Assembly (NCBI GenBank): GCA_944322925.1
Contig: CALUQM010000001.1
Coordinates: 1 to 64,000, forward strand
Source: an uncultured Bacteroidales bacterium
GTDB lineage: Bacteria > Bacteroidota > Bacteroidia > Bacteroidales > UBA932
Length of the DNA stretch: 64,000 nucleotides
Reading direction: 5' to 3'
The position numbers and the translations under genes are program-made. Positions 55,560 to 63,570 of this stretch are shown piece after piece (the first letter of the stretch is position 1; the number at the start of each line of letters is the position of its first letter). The notes beneath the pieces are model-generated. The model searched no databases, was not told the DNA's origin, and saw only the letters and a program-made list of their open reading frames with translations.

Positions 55560-56094
55560 TCCCGTTGTTTTTAATCCTGTTCTGGAGCCATATCCTTGCC
55601 CTGCTGAGCTGTGTCCTGGATGTAGTCTCCGTAATGCCCAGGATGTCCGCAATTTCCCTGTGCGAATATCCTTCTATGACATACATGTTGAACACTGTCC
55701 GGAAGCCGGCGGGAAGCGATGTTATCAGCTTCATCAGTTCCTTGTATCCGATGTCGTCCATCTGGTCGGAGAGATCGGAACTCAGATGCCTGGCATTCTC
55801 CAGTTCGTCGCTCATTTTCAAGGCATCCTTTTTCCTGAGATACATGAGCGCCGTATTGATGAAAATGCGTCTTGCCCAGCCGTCGAAAGAACCTTCTCCC
55901 TTGTAGGAGCCGAGTTTGGAGAACAGTGTGACGAACCCGTCCTGAAGGATGTCCTGCGCCACCTCCCTGTCGCCGACGTACCTGATACATACAGGATACA
56001 TCCGTGGCGCCAGCAGGTCAAATAAGGCCTTCTGAGCATTCCTGTCCCCTTTGATGCACAGATCTATCGTCCTTTGCTCCAAGGTCCCGTTCAC
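55540..56094 (-). CDS. ECF-type RNA polymerase sigma-70 factor (third)
   Basis: 184 residues. Region 2: RNAQKALFDLLAPRMYPVCI, with DREVAQDILQDGFVTLFSKL and GSFDGWARRIFINTALMYLR. Region 4: LPAGFRTVFNMYVIEGYSHR and helix-turn-helix IADILGITETTSRTQLSRAR. It has no hydrophobic C-terminal tail, unlike the two PUL sigma factors. The overlapping downstream gene encodes its likely membrane-bound regulator. Probably an envelope-stress or surface-sensing sigma factor; targets unknown. Confidence 0.94.
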   Translation of the reverse strand: MNGTLEQRTIDLCIKGDRNAQKALFDLLAPRMYPVCIRYVGDREVAQDILQDGFVTLFSKLGSYKGEGSFDGWARRIFINTALMYLRKKDALKMSDELENARHLSSDLSDQMDDIGYKELMKLITSLPAGFRTVFNMYVIEGYSHREIADILGITETTSRTQLSRARIWLQNRIKNNGNGRRHK

Positions 56095-56231
56095 AGTGTC
56101 GTCTCCAAATACCGGGCGGAAAACCGCCGTCTGTTGATTATTTTTCGTTCAACCTGCGCGTAAAAGATGCTCCATCTAGTATGAATGTTGCATCATTGTC
56201 GCAATTTTTTCAAAGATAATCGTTTTTATGC

Positions 56232-56239
56232 TATTTTTG
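56232..56239 (+). promoter_or_regulatory. Possible -7 box for the TPR/envC operon
   Basis: TATTTTTG fits the TAnnTTTG -7 consensus 27 bp before the chosen start at 56266. No clear TTTG at -33, only an AT-rich stretch near 56205-56210. Confidence 0.4.
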
Positions 56240-56265
56240 TAAAGTTTTGTTCCGGAGGATTTGAA

Positions 56266-57987
56266 ATGCGGAAATTTTTTTTGACAGTTATATCATTATC
56301 AGGCCTTTTGGCCTTTTGTGCGGATATCCATTCTCAGGATCTGAAAGCCAGACTTGCAGAGAACCAGATAATAACGGCGGTAGAATATTACAATGAGCAG
56401 CAGTTTCAGAAAGCGGCTTCGATCCTCAGGGACGTGATTGCCGGTTATCCGGACAATGATGCGGCCCATTTTTATCTCGGCCTTGCCGAATTCTGCATGA
56501 ATAATATCGGGACCGCCGAAAGCGAACTCGAAAAGGCTGTAAGCCTGGATTCGGCGAACTTCTGGTACAGGTCGAGGCTTGCAATGGTATATTCTGCAGC
56601 AGGAAAGGAAGAACTTACTCTGTCCATATTCGAAGATCTTATAAAGGATTTCCCGAAGAAATACGACCTGTATTATACCATGGTGGAACTGTACCAGAAC
56701 CAGGGACAGCAGGAAAAGGCCCTTGAGACACTGACGCAGATAGAAACGGTGTTCGGAGCCAATGAACTTACGGCTATCGCGAGATTCGATCTGCTGAGAA
56801 ATATGGGAAGGGAGGATGAAGGCTACGCCTATCTCGAGGATTTCAACAGGAAATATTCTTCGGTGCAGGTGCTTTCGATTCTCGGCGACAGGCAGCTTTC
56901 CATGTATGATGATTCGCTTGCGCTTTCATATTACAACGAGGCCCTCGATATCGATCCTTCATTCGCCCCGGCTGTTCTCGGAAAAGCGGAGACTTACAGA
57001 ATAGCAAGGGATTATGATGACTATTTCAACGTTCTTTACGGTTTTGCCGCAGATGAAAACATTTCTGTTACCGGAAAGTGCGGGTATATCAATGCCCTGG
57101 TCCGCTCTGCCGACAAGATGTTTTTCAAGAGTTTCGGACCGCAGATGGATTCCCTGCTGACAATATGCTCGGAAAAACATCCCGGCGATTCTGCCGTGAA
57201 TTTCACGTCGGGAATCTATTATTATGCGAAAGGCGACGCTCCCAGGGCGAAGACCTTTTTCAGGGCCAATGTCGAGCAGTGGCCTCAGAGCCTTTCAGCA
57301 GCGGCTACTTACGTTGAGATGTTGATGTATATGAAGGACTGGAACGAACTTGTTTCGGAAGCCTGGAAGTCTGCGGAGCGTTTTCCTGAAGAGACTGCGT
57401 TTCTGGAATATGCCAGTCTCGGCGAGTACAATCTCGGCAATTACGGCAAGGTAATAGAAATCTGCAGGAAAGTCCTGGAGACGGCTCCCGGGGACAGTGC
57501 CGCGGTACTGAATGCCTATACGACAATGGGCGACATGTATTATCAGACAGGGGAAAGGAACAAGGCTTTCAAGGCTTACGACTGCGCTCTGGAAGTGAAT
57601 CCGGATTTCCTTCCGGTGCTGAACAATTATGCGTATTATCTGAGTCTCGAGAAGAAAAAGCTGAAAAAGGCTTATCAGATGAGCAAGAAAACGGTGGAGC
57701 TGGCTCCCGACAATTCCACTTATCTCGACACTTTCGGCTGGATACTGTATCTGCAGGGGAAGCCGCTCGAGGCCAAGCCGTTTTTCAAGAATGCGGTCAT
57801 GCTTTACGGCGGAAAGAACAGCCCTGTAGTTCTGGACCACTATGCCGAAGTACTGTTCGCATTGAAAGAATATGATCTTGCATTCCTGTACTGGAATCAG
57901 GCGAAAGCCATAAACAACGGTGAAATTCCGGATCTGGAAAACCGTATTTCAGAAAGGAAAAGCGAAATGAAGAAGCAGGATAAATGA
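56266..57987 (+). CDS. Secreted TPR-repeat protein
   Basis: 573 residues from ATG 56266 (MRKFFLTVISLSGLLAFCAD), with GGAGG nine bases upstream; an ATG at 56185 lies upstream of the -7 box. The signal peptide ends near HSQ. The mature chain is a long TPR array, with repeats recognisable at NDAAHFYLGLAEFCMNNIGT, SLALSYYNEALDIDPSFAPA, NKAFKAYDCALEVNPDFLPV and NSTYLDTFGWILYLQGKPLE. Probably a periplasmic scaffold. The stop overlaps the start of the EnvC-like gene (ATGA), suggesting a shared role in cell-wall work. Confidence 0.87.
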   Translation: MRKFFLTVISLSGLLAFCADIHSQDLKARLAENQIITAVEYYNEQQFQKAASILRDVIAGYPDNDAAHFYLGLAEFCMNNIGTAESELEKAVSLDSANFWYRSRLAMVYSAAGKEELTLSIFEDLIKDFPKKYDLYYTMVELYQNQGQQEKALETLTQIETVFGANELTAIARFDLLRNMGREDEGYAYLEDFNRKYSSVQVLSILGDRQLSMYDDSLALSYYNEALDIDPSFAPAVLGKAETYRIARDYDDYFNVLYGFAADENISVTGKCGYINALVRSADKMFFKSFGPQMDSLLTICSEKHPGDSAVNFTSGIYYYAKGDAPRAKTFFRANVEQWPQSLSAAATYVEMLMYMKDWNELVSEAWKSAERFPEETAFLEYASLGEYNLGNYGKVIEICRKVLETAPGDSAAVLNAYTTMGDMYYQTGERNKAFKAYDCALEVNPDFLPVLNNYAYYLSLEKKKLKKAYQMSKKTVELAPDNSTYLDTFGWILYLQGKPLEAKPFFKNAVMLYGGKNSPVVLDHYAEVLFALKEYDLAFLYWNQAKAINNGEIPDLENRISERKSEMKKQDK

Positions 57988-59162
57988 AACGTTTGCTTAC
58001 TTTCATATTATTGGTCTTCTCCCTTCTGTCCCTGGGACCGTATGCCATGTCGCAGGATACGAAGGTCTATGAGGAGAAAAAGGCTCTTCTCGAGCGGGAG
58101 ATAGAGGTGCTTGACAGGCAGCTTTCTGAAAATACCAGCAGGAGCAGGAGCGAATTGTCCAGGCTGACTTTTCTCAGGGCCAAGATTTCCAGCAGAAAGA
58201 CCCTTGTCAGGGAAAGCGAAAAGCAGATAAGGAGATACTCGGATGAAATCTATCTGACCCAGAAAAAGATAAACCGTCTGAATGAAAGGCTTGACACCCT
58301 TTCCCTGTATTACGGAAAACTCGTAAGGAATGCGTACAAAAACCGCGATGCCAGAGTCTGGTACATGTATATTCTTGCAAGCGATGACATCGGACAGGCT
58401 TTCAGACGCTACGGATATTTCAAGAATCTGTCTGCCCAGACCAGGGTCCAGGCAGACAAGATACGTTCGGCGAGGCAGGAACTGGAAGACCAGAAGACAA
58501 AACTCCGCAGTCTGAAGTCTGCCGCTGAAGAGGTCAGGGCCGACAGGCAGGAGGAACTCGCGTCGCTGCAACAGGAGGAGGCGGAAGCCTCGAAGATTAT
58601 AGCGACGCTGAAAAAGAACAGAACGAAATACGAAAAGGAGCTTGCTTCCAAAAGAAAGGAGGTGGAAGCTCTCGACAGGGAGATCAAGCGCATAATAGAA
58701 GCTGCAATGTCTTCATCCGGAACCGGGAACAGAAAACCGGGAATAGACTATAAGCTTGCGGAAGAGTTTTCGAAGAACAAGGGAAAGCTCCCGTGGCCTG
58801 CCGAAGGGGCTGTCGTAGACCGTTTCGGACAGCATAACCATCCTGTATTCACGCATGTCAAACTTCCGTTCAACAACGGGATGACCATCGCGGTACGGAA
58901 AGGAGCGGACGTGAATGCAGTATTCAACGGGGTCGTGAAGCAGATAGTTGTCATGCCGGGATACAATCAGTGCGTACTTGTGCAGCACGGCAATTACTTT
59001 TCATTCTACTGCAAGCTCAAGACGACGGCTGTCAAGCCGGGAGACAAGGTCGTAACTGGACAGAAAATCGGTACTGTCGATACCATCAACGGCGAGACCC
59101 AGCTTCATTTCCAGATCTGGCAGGGCAACAAGCCTCAGAATCCTGAGACATGGCTGCGTTAG
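57984..59162 (+). CDS. EnvC-like murein hydrolase activator (degenerate M23/LytM domain)
   Basis: 392 residues with signal peptide (to about 23). Coiled coil about 25-240 (ALLEREIEVLDRQLSENTSR, KEVEALDREIKRIIEAAM). C-terminal LytM/M23 fold about 265-392. Metal ligands are largely lost: the Asp position reads KLPFNNG, the YxHL motif is YCKL, and the usual HxH is QLH (Gln373, His375). EnvC-type proteins lack activity themselves and activate amidases that split septal peptidoglycan. The coiled coil and degenerate site fit that role better than a peptidase. Confidence 0.88.
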   Translation: MKRLLTFILLVFSLLSLGPYAMSQDTKVYEEKKALLEREIEVLDRQLSENTSRSRSELSRLTFLRAKISSRKTLVRESEKQIRRYSDEIYLTQKKINRLNERLDTLSLYYGKLVRNAYKNRDARVWYMYILASDDIGQAFRRYGYFKNLSAQTRVQADKIRSARQELEDQKTKLRSLKSAAEEVRADRQEELASLQQEEAEASKIIATLKKNRTKYEKELASKRKEVEALDREIKRIIEAAMSSSGTGNRKPGIDYKLAEEFSKNKGKLPWPAEGAVVDRFGQHNHPVFTHVKLPFNNGMTIAVRKGADVNAVFNGVVKQIVVMPGYNQCVLVQHGNYFSFYCKLKTTAVKPGDKVVTGQKIGTVDTINGETQLHFQIWQGNKPQNPETWLR

Positions 59163-59211
59163 TCTCCGGCAGAATCAGCGAATCGAAACTCAACAAGACG
59201 GACAAGAAATC

Positions 59212-60651
59212 ATGAAAAAAACCGTTTTCCTTACCGGAGCCACCGGCAATATGGGCTGGGCCGGTTTCCAGGAACTCCTGAAGAAAAAAGACAGGTTCGA
59301 CATAAGAATCATAGCAAGGCCGAGCGGGAAAAACAGGAAGAAACTTTCCCCGTATCTCGACGATCCTTCCGTGACTGTGGTCTGGGGTGATCTTCTGGAT
59401 TATGAAAAGGTCCTTGAAGGCGTCTCGGGCGCCGATTATGTCCTTCATGTAGGCGGCATGGTTTCCCCTGCTGCAGACTATTTTCCGGACAGGACATTGA
59501 AGACCAATGTCGGAGCTGCGGAGAACATAGCCAGGGCCGTACTTGCACAGCCGGATCCCGACAAGGTTAGGGTAGTGTATATCGGGTCTGTCGCCCAATG
59601 CGGAGACAGGATGCCTCCACTGCACTGGGGTGAGGCAGGCGAGCCTGTCTGCGCAAGCCGTTATGACAAGTATTCGGTATCGAAGTGTCTGGCGGAAAAG
59701 ATAATCGTGGATTCCGGCATAAAATGGTGGGTTTCGCTCAGGCAGACAGGCATCCTGTATCCGGGAATTTTCAGGCAGATCAATCCCGTGGCCTTTCATG
59801 TTCCCATAGGAGGTGTTCTGGAATGGGCTACGGTCGAGGATTCCGGCAGAGTGCTTGCTAATGTTGTCGAGGATTATGTGCCGGATGAATTCTGGAACAG
59901 GTTTTACAATATCAGCAGCGGAGAAGAATACAGGCTGGTAAATTACGATTTCGAGAACAGGCTGCTCCGCCCGCTCGGCATAAGCAGTATCGAAAAGGTC
60001 TTCGAACCGCAGTGGTTCGCCACGCGGAATTTCCACGGGATGTGGTACAAGGATGCCGACCTGCTCGAGGAGTATCTGCATTTCAGGGCGAATATTCCCG
60101 TGGATGAATATTTTTCCAGTCTTGCCTCCAGGCTTCCGTGGTATTATTCTCTGGCCGGATTCGTGCCTGCGGGCCTGATCAAGGCATTCATGAAACGATA
60201 TGCCTTTGAGAAAGGTCTCGGCACGCAGTCATGGGCAAGGTGCGATGAAGACAAGCTCATTGCCTATTATGGTTCGCGCGAGGAGTATGAGAGCATAAAA
60301 TCGTGGGAGCAGATGCGTCCCCCCGTATATGAGAAGAATCTTGAAAAAGCACGTCTGGCCGGACAGGTGAAAGACCTGCCGAAAGGCTACGATGACAGCA
60401 GGCCGATATATGATCTGTCCGTTGAGGAAATAGCTTCTGCTGCAAAGTTCAGAGGAGGGGAATTTCTCGGCCCTTCGGAGTCCGTCGGCACGAAAGGCGC
60501 AATCTTCGACTGGAAATGCGAGAACGGCCATACTTTCAGGGCTTCCCTTGAATATGTGCTTCTGGGAGGCGGCTGGTGTCCGGAATGCGGCTATGACAGC
60601 ATCTGTTCTGCCTCATCTCCGGCAAACAGGTTCATTTCAGCGCTATTGTAG
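59212..60651 (+). CDS. NAD-dependent epimerase/dehydratase-type SDR with C-terminal zinc-ribbon-like tail
   Basis: 479 residues. The N-terminal extended-SDR Rossmann fold begins FLTGATGNMGWAG, with GADYVLHVGGMVSPAA and the catalytic-type YDKYSVSKCLAEK (YxxxK). From about 320 the chain leaves the usual SDR layout and ends in a Cys/His cluster, Cys436-x3-His440-x15-Cys456-x2-Cys459 (WKCENGHTF, WCPEC), which looks like a zinc ribbon. I do not recognise the exact subfamily; substrate unknown. The end overlaps the convergent nrdG by 20 bp. Confidence 0.8.
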   Translation: MKKTVFLTGATGNMGWAGFQELLKKKDRFDIRIIARPSGKNRKKLSPYLDDPSVTVVWGDLLDYEKVLEGVSGADYVLHVGGMVSPAADYFPDRTLKTNVGAAENIARAVLAQPDPDKVRVVYIGSVAQCGDRMPPLHWGEAGEPVCASRYDKYSVSKCLAEKIIVDSGIKWWVSLRQTGILYPGIFRQINPVAFHVPIGGVLEWATVEDSGRVLANVVEDYVPDEFWNRFYNISSGEEYRLVNYDFENRLLRPLGISSIEKVFEPQWFATRNFHGMWYKDADLLEEYLHFRANIPVDEYFSSLASRLPWYYSLAGFVPAGLIKAFMKRYAFEKGLGTQSWARCDEDKLIAYYGSREEYESIKSWEQMRPPVYEKNLEKARLAGQVKDLPKGYDDSRPIYDLSVEEIASAAKFRGGEFLGPSESVGTKGAIFDWKCENGHTFRASLEYVLLGGGWCPECGYDSICSASSPANRFISALL

Positions 60652-61138
60652 GGACGGTGCCCGGAATAATGTCTTCCGACGGGTCTTCATGCAGGTATAT
60701 GATCCTCTGGTTCGAACTTCCCCTGAAAAGAAGTTCCGGATCCCGCAGTTTCAGAATGAACGGTCCGTCGACAAGCACGTCGATATACGGAAGAATGGAT
60801 GAAAGCCTTTCGTTTGCAAGAATTTCCTCGTACGTGAACCCCGTGTAGCACCAGATTGTCTTGGATGTCTCTTCCTTGATCCTTTTTGCCAGTTCCGTAA
60901 ACGCTTCAACCTGATACAGCGGGTCACCGCCCGTGAAGGTGACATTGCTGAATTCGTCGGCCTTGATTATTTCCAGCAATTCGTCTACCGTAGCTTCGTG
61001 GCCGCCGTTCCTGTCCCAGGACTGCGGATTATGACAGCCTGGGCAGTGATGATCGCAACCTGCACAGTATATTGAAGTACGGAGACCAGGCCCGTCGGCC
61101 ATGGTCTCCTCCAATATGTCCAGTATTCTGATTTTCAT
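60632..61138 (-). CDS. nrdG: Anaerobic ribonucleotide reductase activating enzyme NrdG
   Basis: 168 residues. Radical SAM protein with the CxxxCxxC motif in YCAGCDHHCPGCHNP and later VTFTGGDPLYQ and TIWCYTGFTYEE. It uses a 4Fe-4S cluster and SAM to install the glycyl radical on NrdD. It starts 6 bp after the nrdD stop, the usual nrdDG arrangement. Confidence 0.97.
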   Translation of the reverse strand: MKIRILDILEETMADGPGLRTSIYCAGCDHHCPGCHNPQSWDRNGGHEATVDELLEIIKADEFSNVTFTGGDPLYQVEAFTELAKRIKEETSKTIWCYTGFTYEEILANERLSSILPYIDVLVDGPFILKLRDPELLFRGSSNQRIIYLHEDPSEDIIPGTVPTIALK

Positions 61139-61144
61139 CGAAAA

Positions 61145-63352
61145 TTACTTGTGAACGACGCGGTCCTTGAGTTCGGCCAGCTTGGCGCTGTTCCATCTTC
61201 CGGTAGTTCCTACCAGGTATCCGGTAATCCTCTGCAGCTTGTCGATATTGCGGCCGTGGCATTTAGGACATTCTTCGAGATTTTCATCGGCATTCTCGAA
61301 GCCGCAGTCCATGCAGCGGTTCCTGTTGTGGTTGACCGAACCGTATCCCATGTTGTATTTGTCCATCAGGTCCACGATGGCCATTATGGCTTCCGGATTA
61401 TGGGTGGCGTCTCCGTCGATCTCCACATAGAAAATGTGCCCTCCGCGGGTCAGGTCGTGGTACGGGGCTTCCACTTCAGCCTTGTGCTTCGGCGTGCAGT
61501 GATAATATACCGGAACATGGTTGGAATTGGTGTAGTATTCCTTGTCCGTAACGCCCGGTATGATGCCGAATTTCTTTTTGTCCATCTTGGTGAATCTTCC
61601 TGCAAGACCTTCTGCAGGGGTGGCAAGGACGCTGAAGTTGTGCTGGAACCTTTCGGAAAATTCGTTGACCTTGTCTCTCATGTATGAGACGATTCTTATT
61701 CCGAGCGCCTGCGATTCTTCCGACTCCCCGTGGTGCTTTCCGGTAAGTGCGATCAGGGCTTCGGCCAGACCTATGAAGCCGACGCCGAGGGTTCCCTGGT
61801 TGATTACGGATTCGATGGTGTCATCCTCGTTCAGGTTTTCGCTTCCGAGCCACAGTGCTCCCATCAGGAGAGGAAACTGTTTCTTGAGAGCCGTTTTCTG
61901 GAAGTTGTATCTTTCGCAGAGCTGCTTGGCAGTAATGTTGAGGGCCCAGTCGAGCTTCTCGAAGAACATCTGTATCCTTTTGTTCTGATCCGGTTCGCCC
62001 ATACACTCGATTGCGAGCCTGACTATGTTGATGGTAGTAAAGGACAGGTTGCCTCTGGCAATGGACGTCTTCGGCCCGAAGCGGTTTTCAAAGACTCTCG
62101 TGCGGCATCCCATTGTCGCAACCTCGTAGTTGTATCTTTCAGGGTCGTCGGCTCTCCAGAGTTCGTGAGTGTTGAATGTTGCGTCGAGGTTGAGGAAGTT
62201 CGGGAAAAATCTTCTTGCAGATACCTTGCAGGCGAATTTGTAGAGATCATAGTTCCTGTCTTCAGGCAGGTAGCTTACCCCTCTCTTCTTCTTCCATATC
62301 TGGATAGGGAAAATGGCGGTGGAACCGTTCCCTACGCCTTCGTAAGTCGTGTTGAGGATTTCCCTGATGACGCACCGCCCTTCGGCCGAGGTATCCGTTC
62401 CGTAGTTGATGGAGCTGAACACTACCTGATTGCCTCCTCTGGAATGGATGGAGTTCATGTTGTGGACGAAGGCTTCCATGGACTGGTGCACGCGGCTGAC
62501 CGTCATGTTTATCGCGTGCTGCAGCACCCTTTCGTCACCCTGAATTCCGAGAAGATCCCTTTTGATGTAGTCGTCTATTTCGATATCCTTCAGGTGGCTG
62601 AAGTCCTGTCCCAGCATGTCGCTGATCTTGTCCACTTCCTCATGGAAGGTCTTTCTTACGAACGGTGCCATGTAGAAGTCGAAAGCCGGGATAGCCTGCC
62701 CTCCGTGCATTTCGTTCTGTACGGTCTCCATTGAGATACACCCGAGAATGCTTGCCGTCTCAATCCTTTTTGCCGGTCTGGATTCTCCGTGTCCGGCGAA
62801 AAATCCGTTTTTCAGGATCTTGTCGAGAGGGTGCTGGACGCACGTGAGGCTTTTTGTCGGATAATAGTCCTTGTCATGTATATGGATGTATCCGTTTTTG
62901 ACGGCTTCCTTGACATCTTCGGACAGCAGGCACTCGTCCACGAACGACTTGGTGGACTCGGATGCGAATTTCATCATCATTCCGGCCGGAGTATCGGCGT
63001 TCATGTTCGCGTTCTCTCTGGTGACATCGGTAGCCTGGGCTTCGATTATTTCCTTGAAAATCTCGCGGGACTTGGCCTTTCTCGCCAGATTCCTCTGATT
63101 GCGGTAAGCGATGTATTTTTTTGCGACTTCCTTGCGCGGGCTGTTCATGAGTTCCATTTCCACGTGGTCCTGGATATCTTCCACGCTCATGCTTTCAACG
63201 TCGATTTTCGCTATTGCCGCAGCGATTTCCGCAGCGAGGACTATGTCTTCGCCCTCTTCCGTGACATCCATCGCCTTTAGTACGGCATCCACGATTTTTC
63301 TCTTGTCGAAGTCGACAATACGCCCATCCCTTTTTATTACGAATTTTACCAT
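61145..63352 (-). CDS. nrdD: Anaerobic ribonucleoside-triphosphate reductase NrdD
   Basis: 735 residues. N-terminal ATP cone (about 1-90, VIKRDGRIVDFDKRKI, then IDVESMSVEDIQDHVEMELM). Catalytic glycyl-radical barrel. C-terminal zinc site CMDCGFENADENLEECPKC (four Cys). Glycyl-radical loop RITGYLVGTTGRWN with predicted radical Gly711. It reduces NTPs to dNTPs without oxygen. The allosteric ATP cone and the metal site are intact, so it should be active. Supports anaerobic growth. Confidence 0.97.
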   Translation of the reverse strand: MVKFVIKRDGRIVDFDKRKIVDAVLKAMDVTEEGEDIVLAAEIAAAIAKIDVESMSVEDIQDHVEMELMNSPRKEVAKKYIAYRNQRNLARKAKSREIFKEIIEAQATDVTRENANMNADTPAGMMMKFASESTKSFVDECLLSEDVKEAVKNGYIHIHDKDYYPTKSLTCVQHPLDKILKNGFFAGHGESRPAKRIETASILGCISMETVQNEMHGGQAIPAFDFYMAPFVRKTFHEEVDKISDMLGQDFSHLKDIEIDDYIKRDLLGIQGDERVLQHAINMTVSRVHQSMEAFVHNMNSIHSRGGNQVVFSSINYGTDTSAEGRCVIREILNTTYEGVGNGSTAIFPIQIWKKKRGVSYLPEDRNYDLYKFACKVSARRFFPNFLNLDATFNTHELWRADDPERYNYEVATMGCRTRVFENRFGPKTSIARGNLSFTTINIVRLAIECMGEPDQNKRIQMFFEKLDWALNITAKQLCERYNFQKTALKKQFPLLMGALWLGSENLNEDDTIESVINQGTLGVGFIGLAEALIALTGKHHGESEESQALGIRIVSYMRDKVNEFSERFQHNFSVLATPAEGLAGRFTKMDKKKFGIIPGVTDKEYYTNSNHVPVYYHCTPKHKAEVEAPYHDLTRGGHIFYVEIDGDATHNPEAIMAIVDLMDKYNMGYGSVNHNRNRCMDCGFENADENLEECPKCHGRNIDKLQRITGYLVGTTGRWNSAKLAELKDRVVHK

Positions 63353-63415
63353 GATAGGAGATAATTAATCTGTTGAGACAAAAAAAGCCCCGGTGTCTTC
63401 CGGAGAATCCGAAGA

Positions 63416-63423
63416 CAAATATA
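63416..63423 (-). promoter_or_regulatory. Predicted -7 box of nrdDG
   Basis: On the reverse strand 63423-63416 reads TATATTTG, a perfect -7 consensus about 64 bp before the nrdD start. I found no clear -33 TTTG at the normal distance. Confidence 0.5.
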
Positions 63424-63480
63424 AGCCAATTATTATTACGATTGCAGCGGATGTCTTTAAAAAGTTTTCCACAACAAGAA

Positions 63481-63514
63481 AATCCTCTGTTAACTTACTC
63501 GTTAACAGAGGATT
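63481..63514 (-). terminator. Perfect 14-bp hairpin between the PPTase gene and nrdD
   Basis: AATCCTCTGTTAAC (63481-63494) and GTTAACAGAGGATT (63501-63514) pair exactly around a 6-nt loop. Read leftward the stem is followed by TTCTTGTTG, so it probably ends the phosphopantetheinyl transferase transcript. Its dyad (GTTAAC halves) upstream of the nrdD -7 box could also serve as an operator; no known regulator site is recognised. Confidence 0.6.
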
Positions 63515-63570
63515 ATAATAAAAATAAATTAGAAAATTTCAAAATTGCTTAACATGAGTGTTACATGCGG

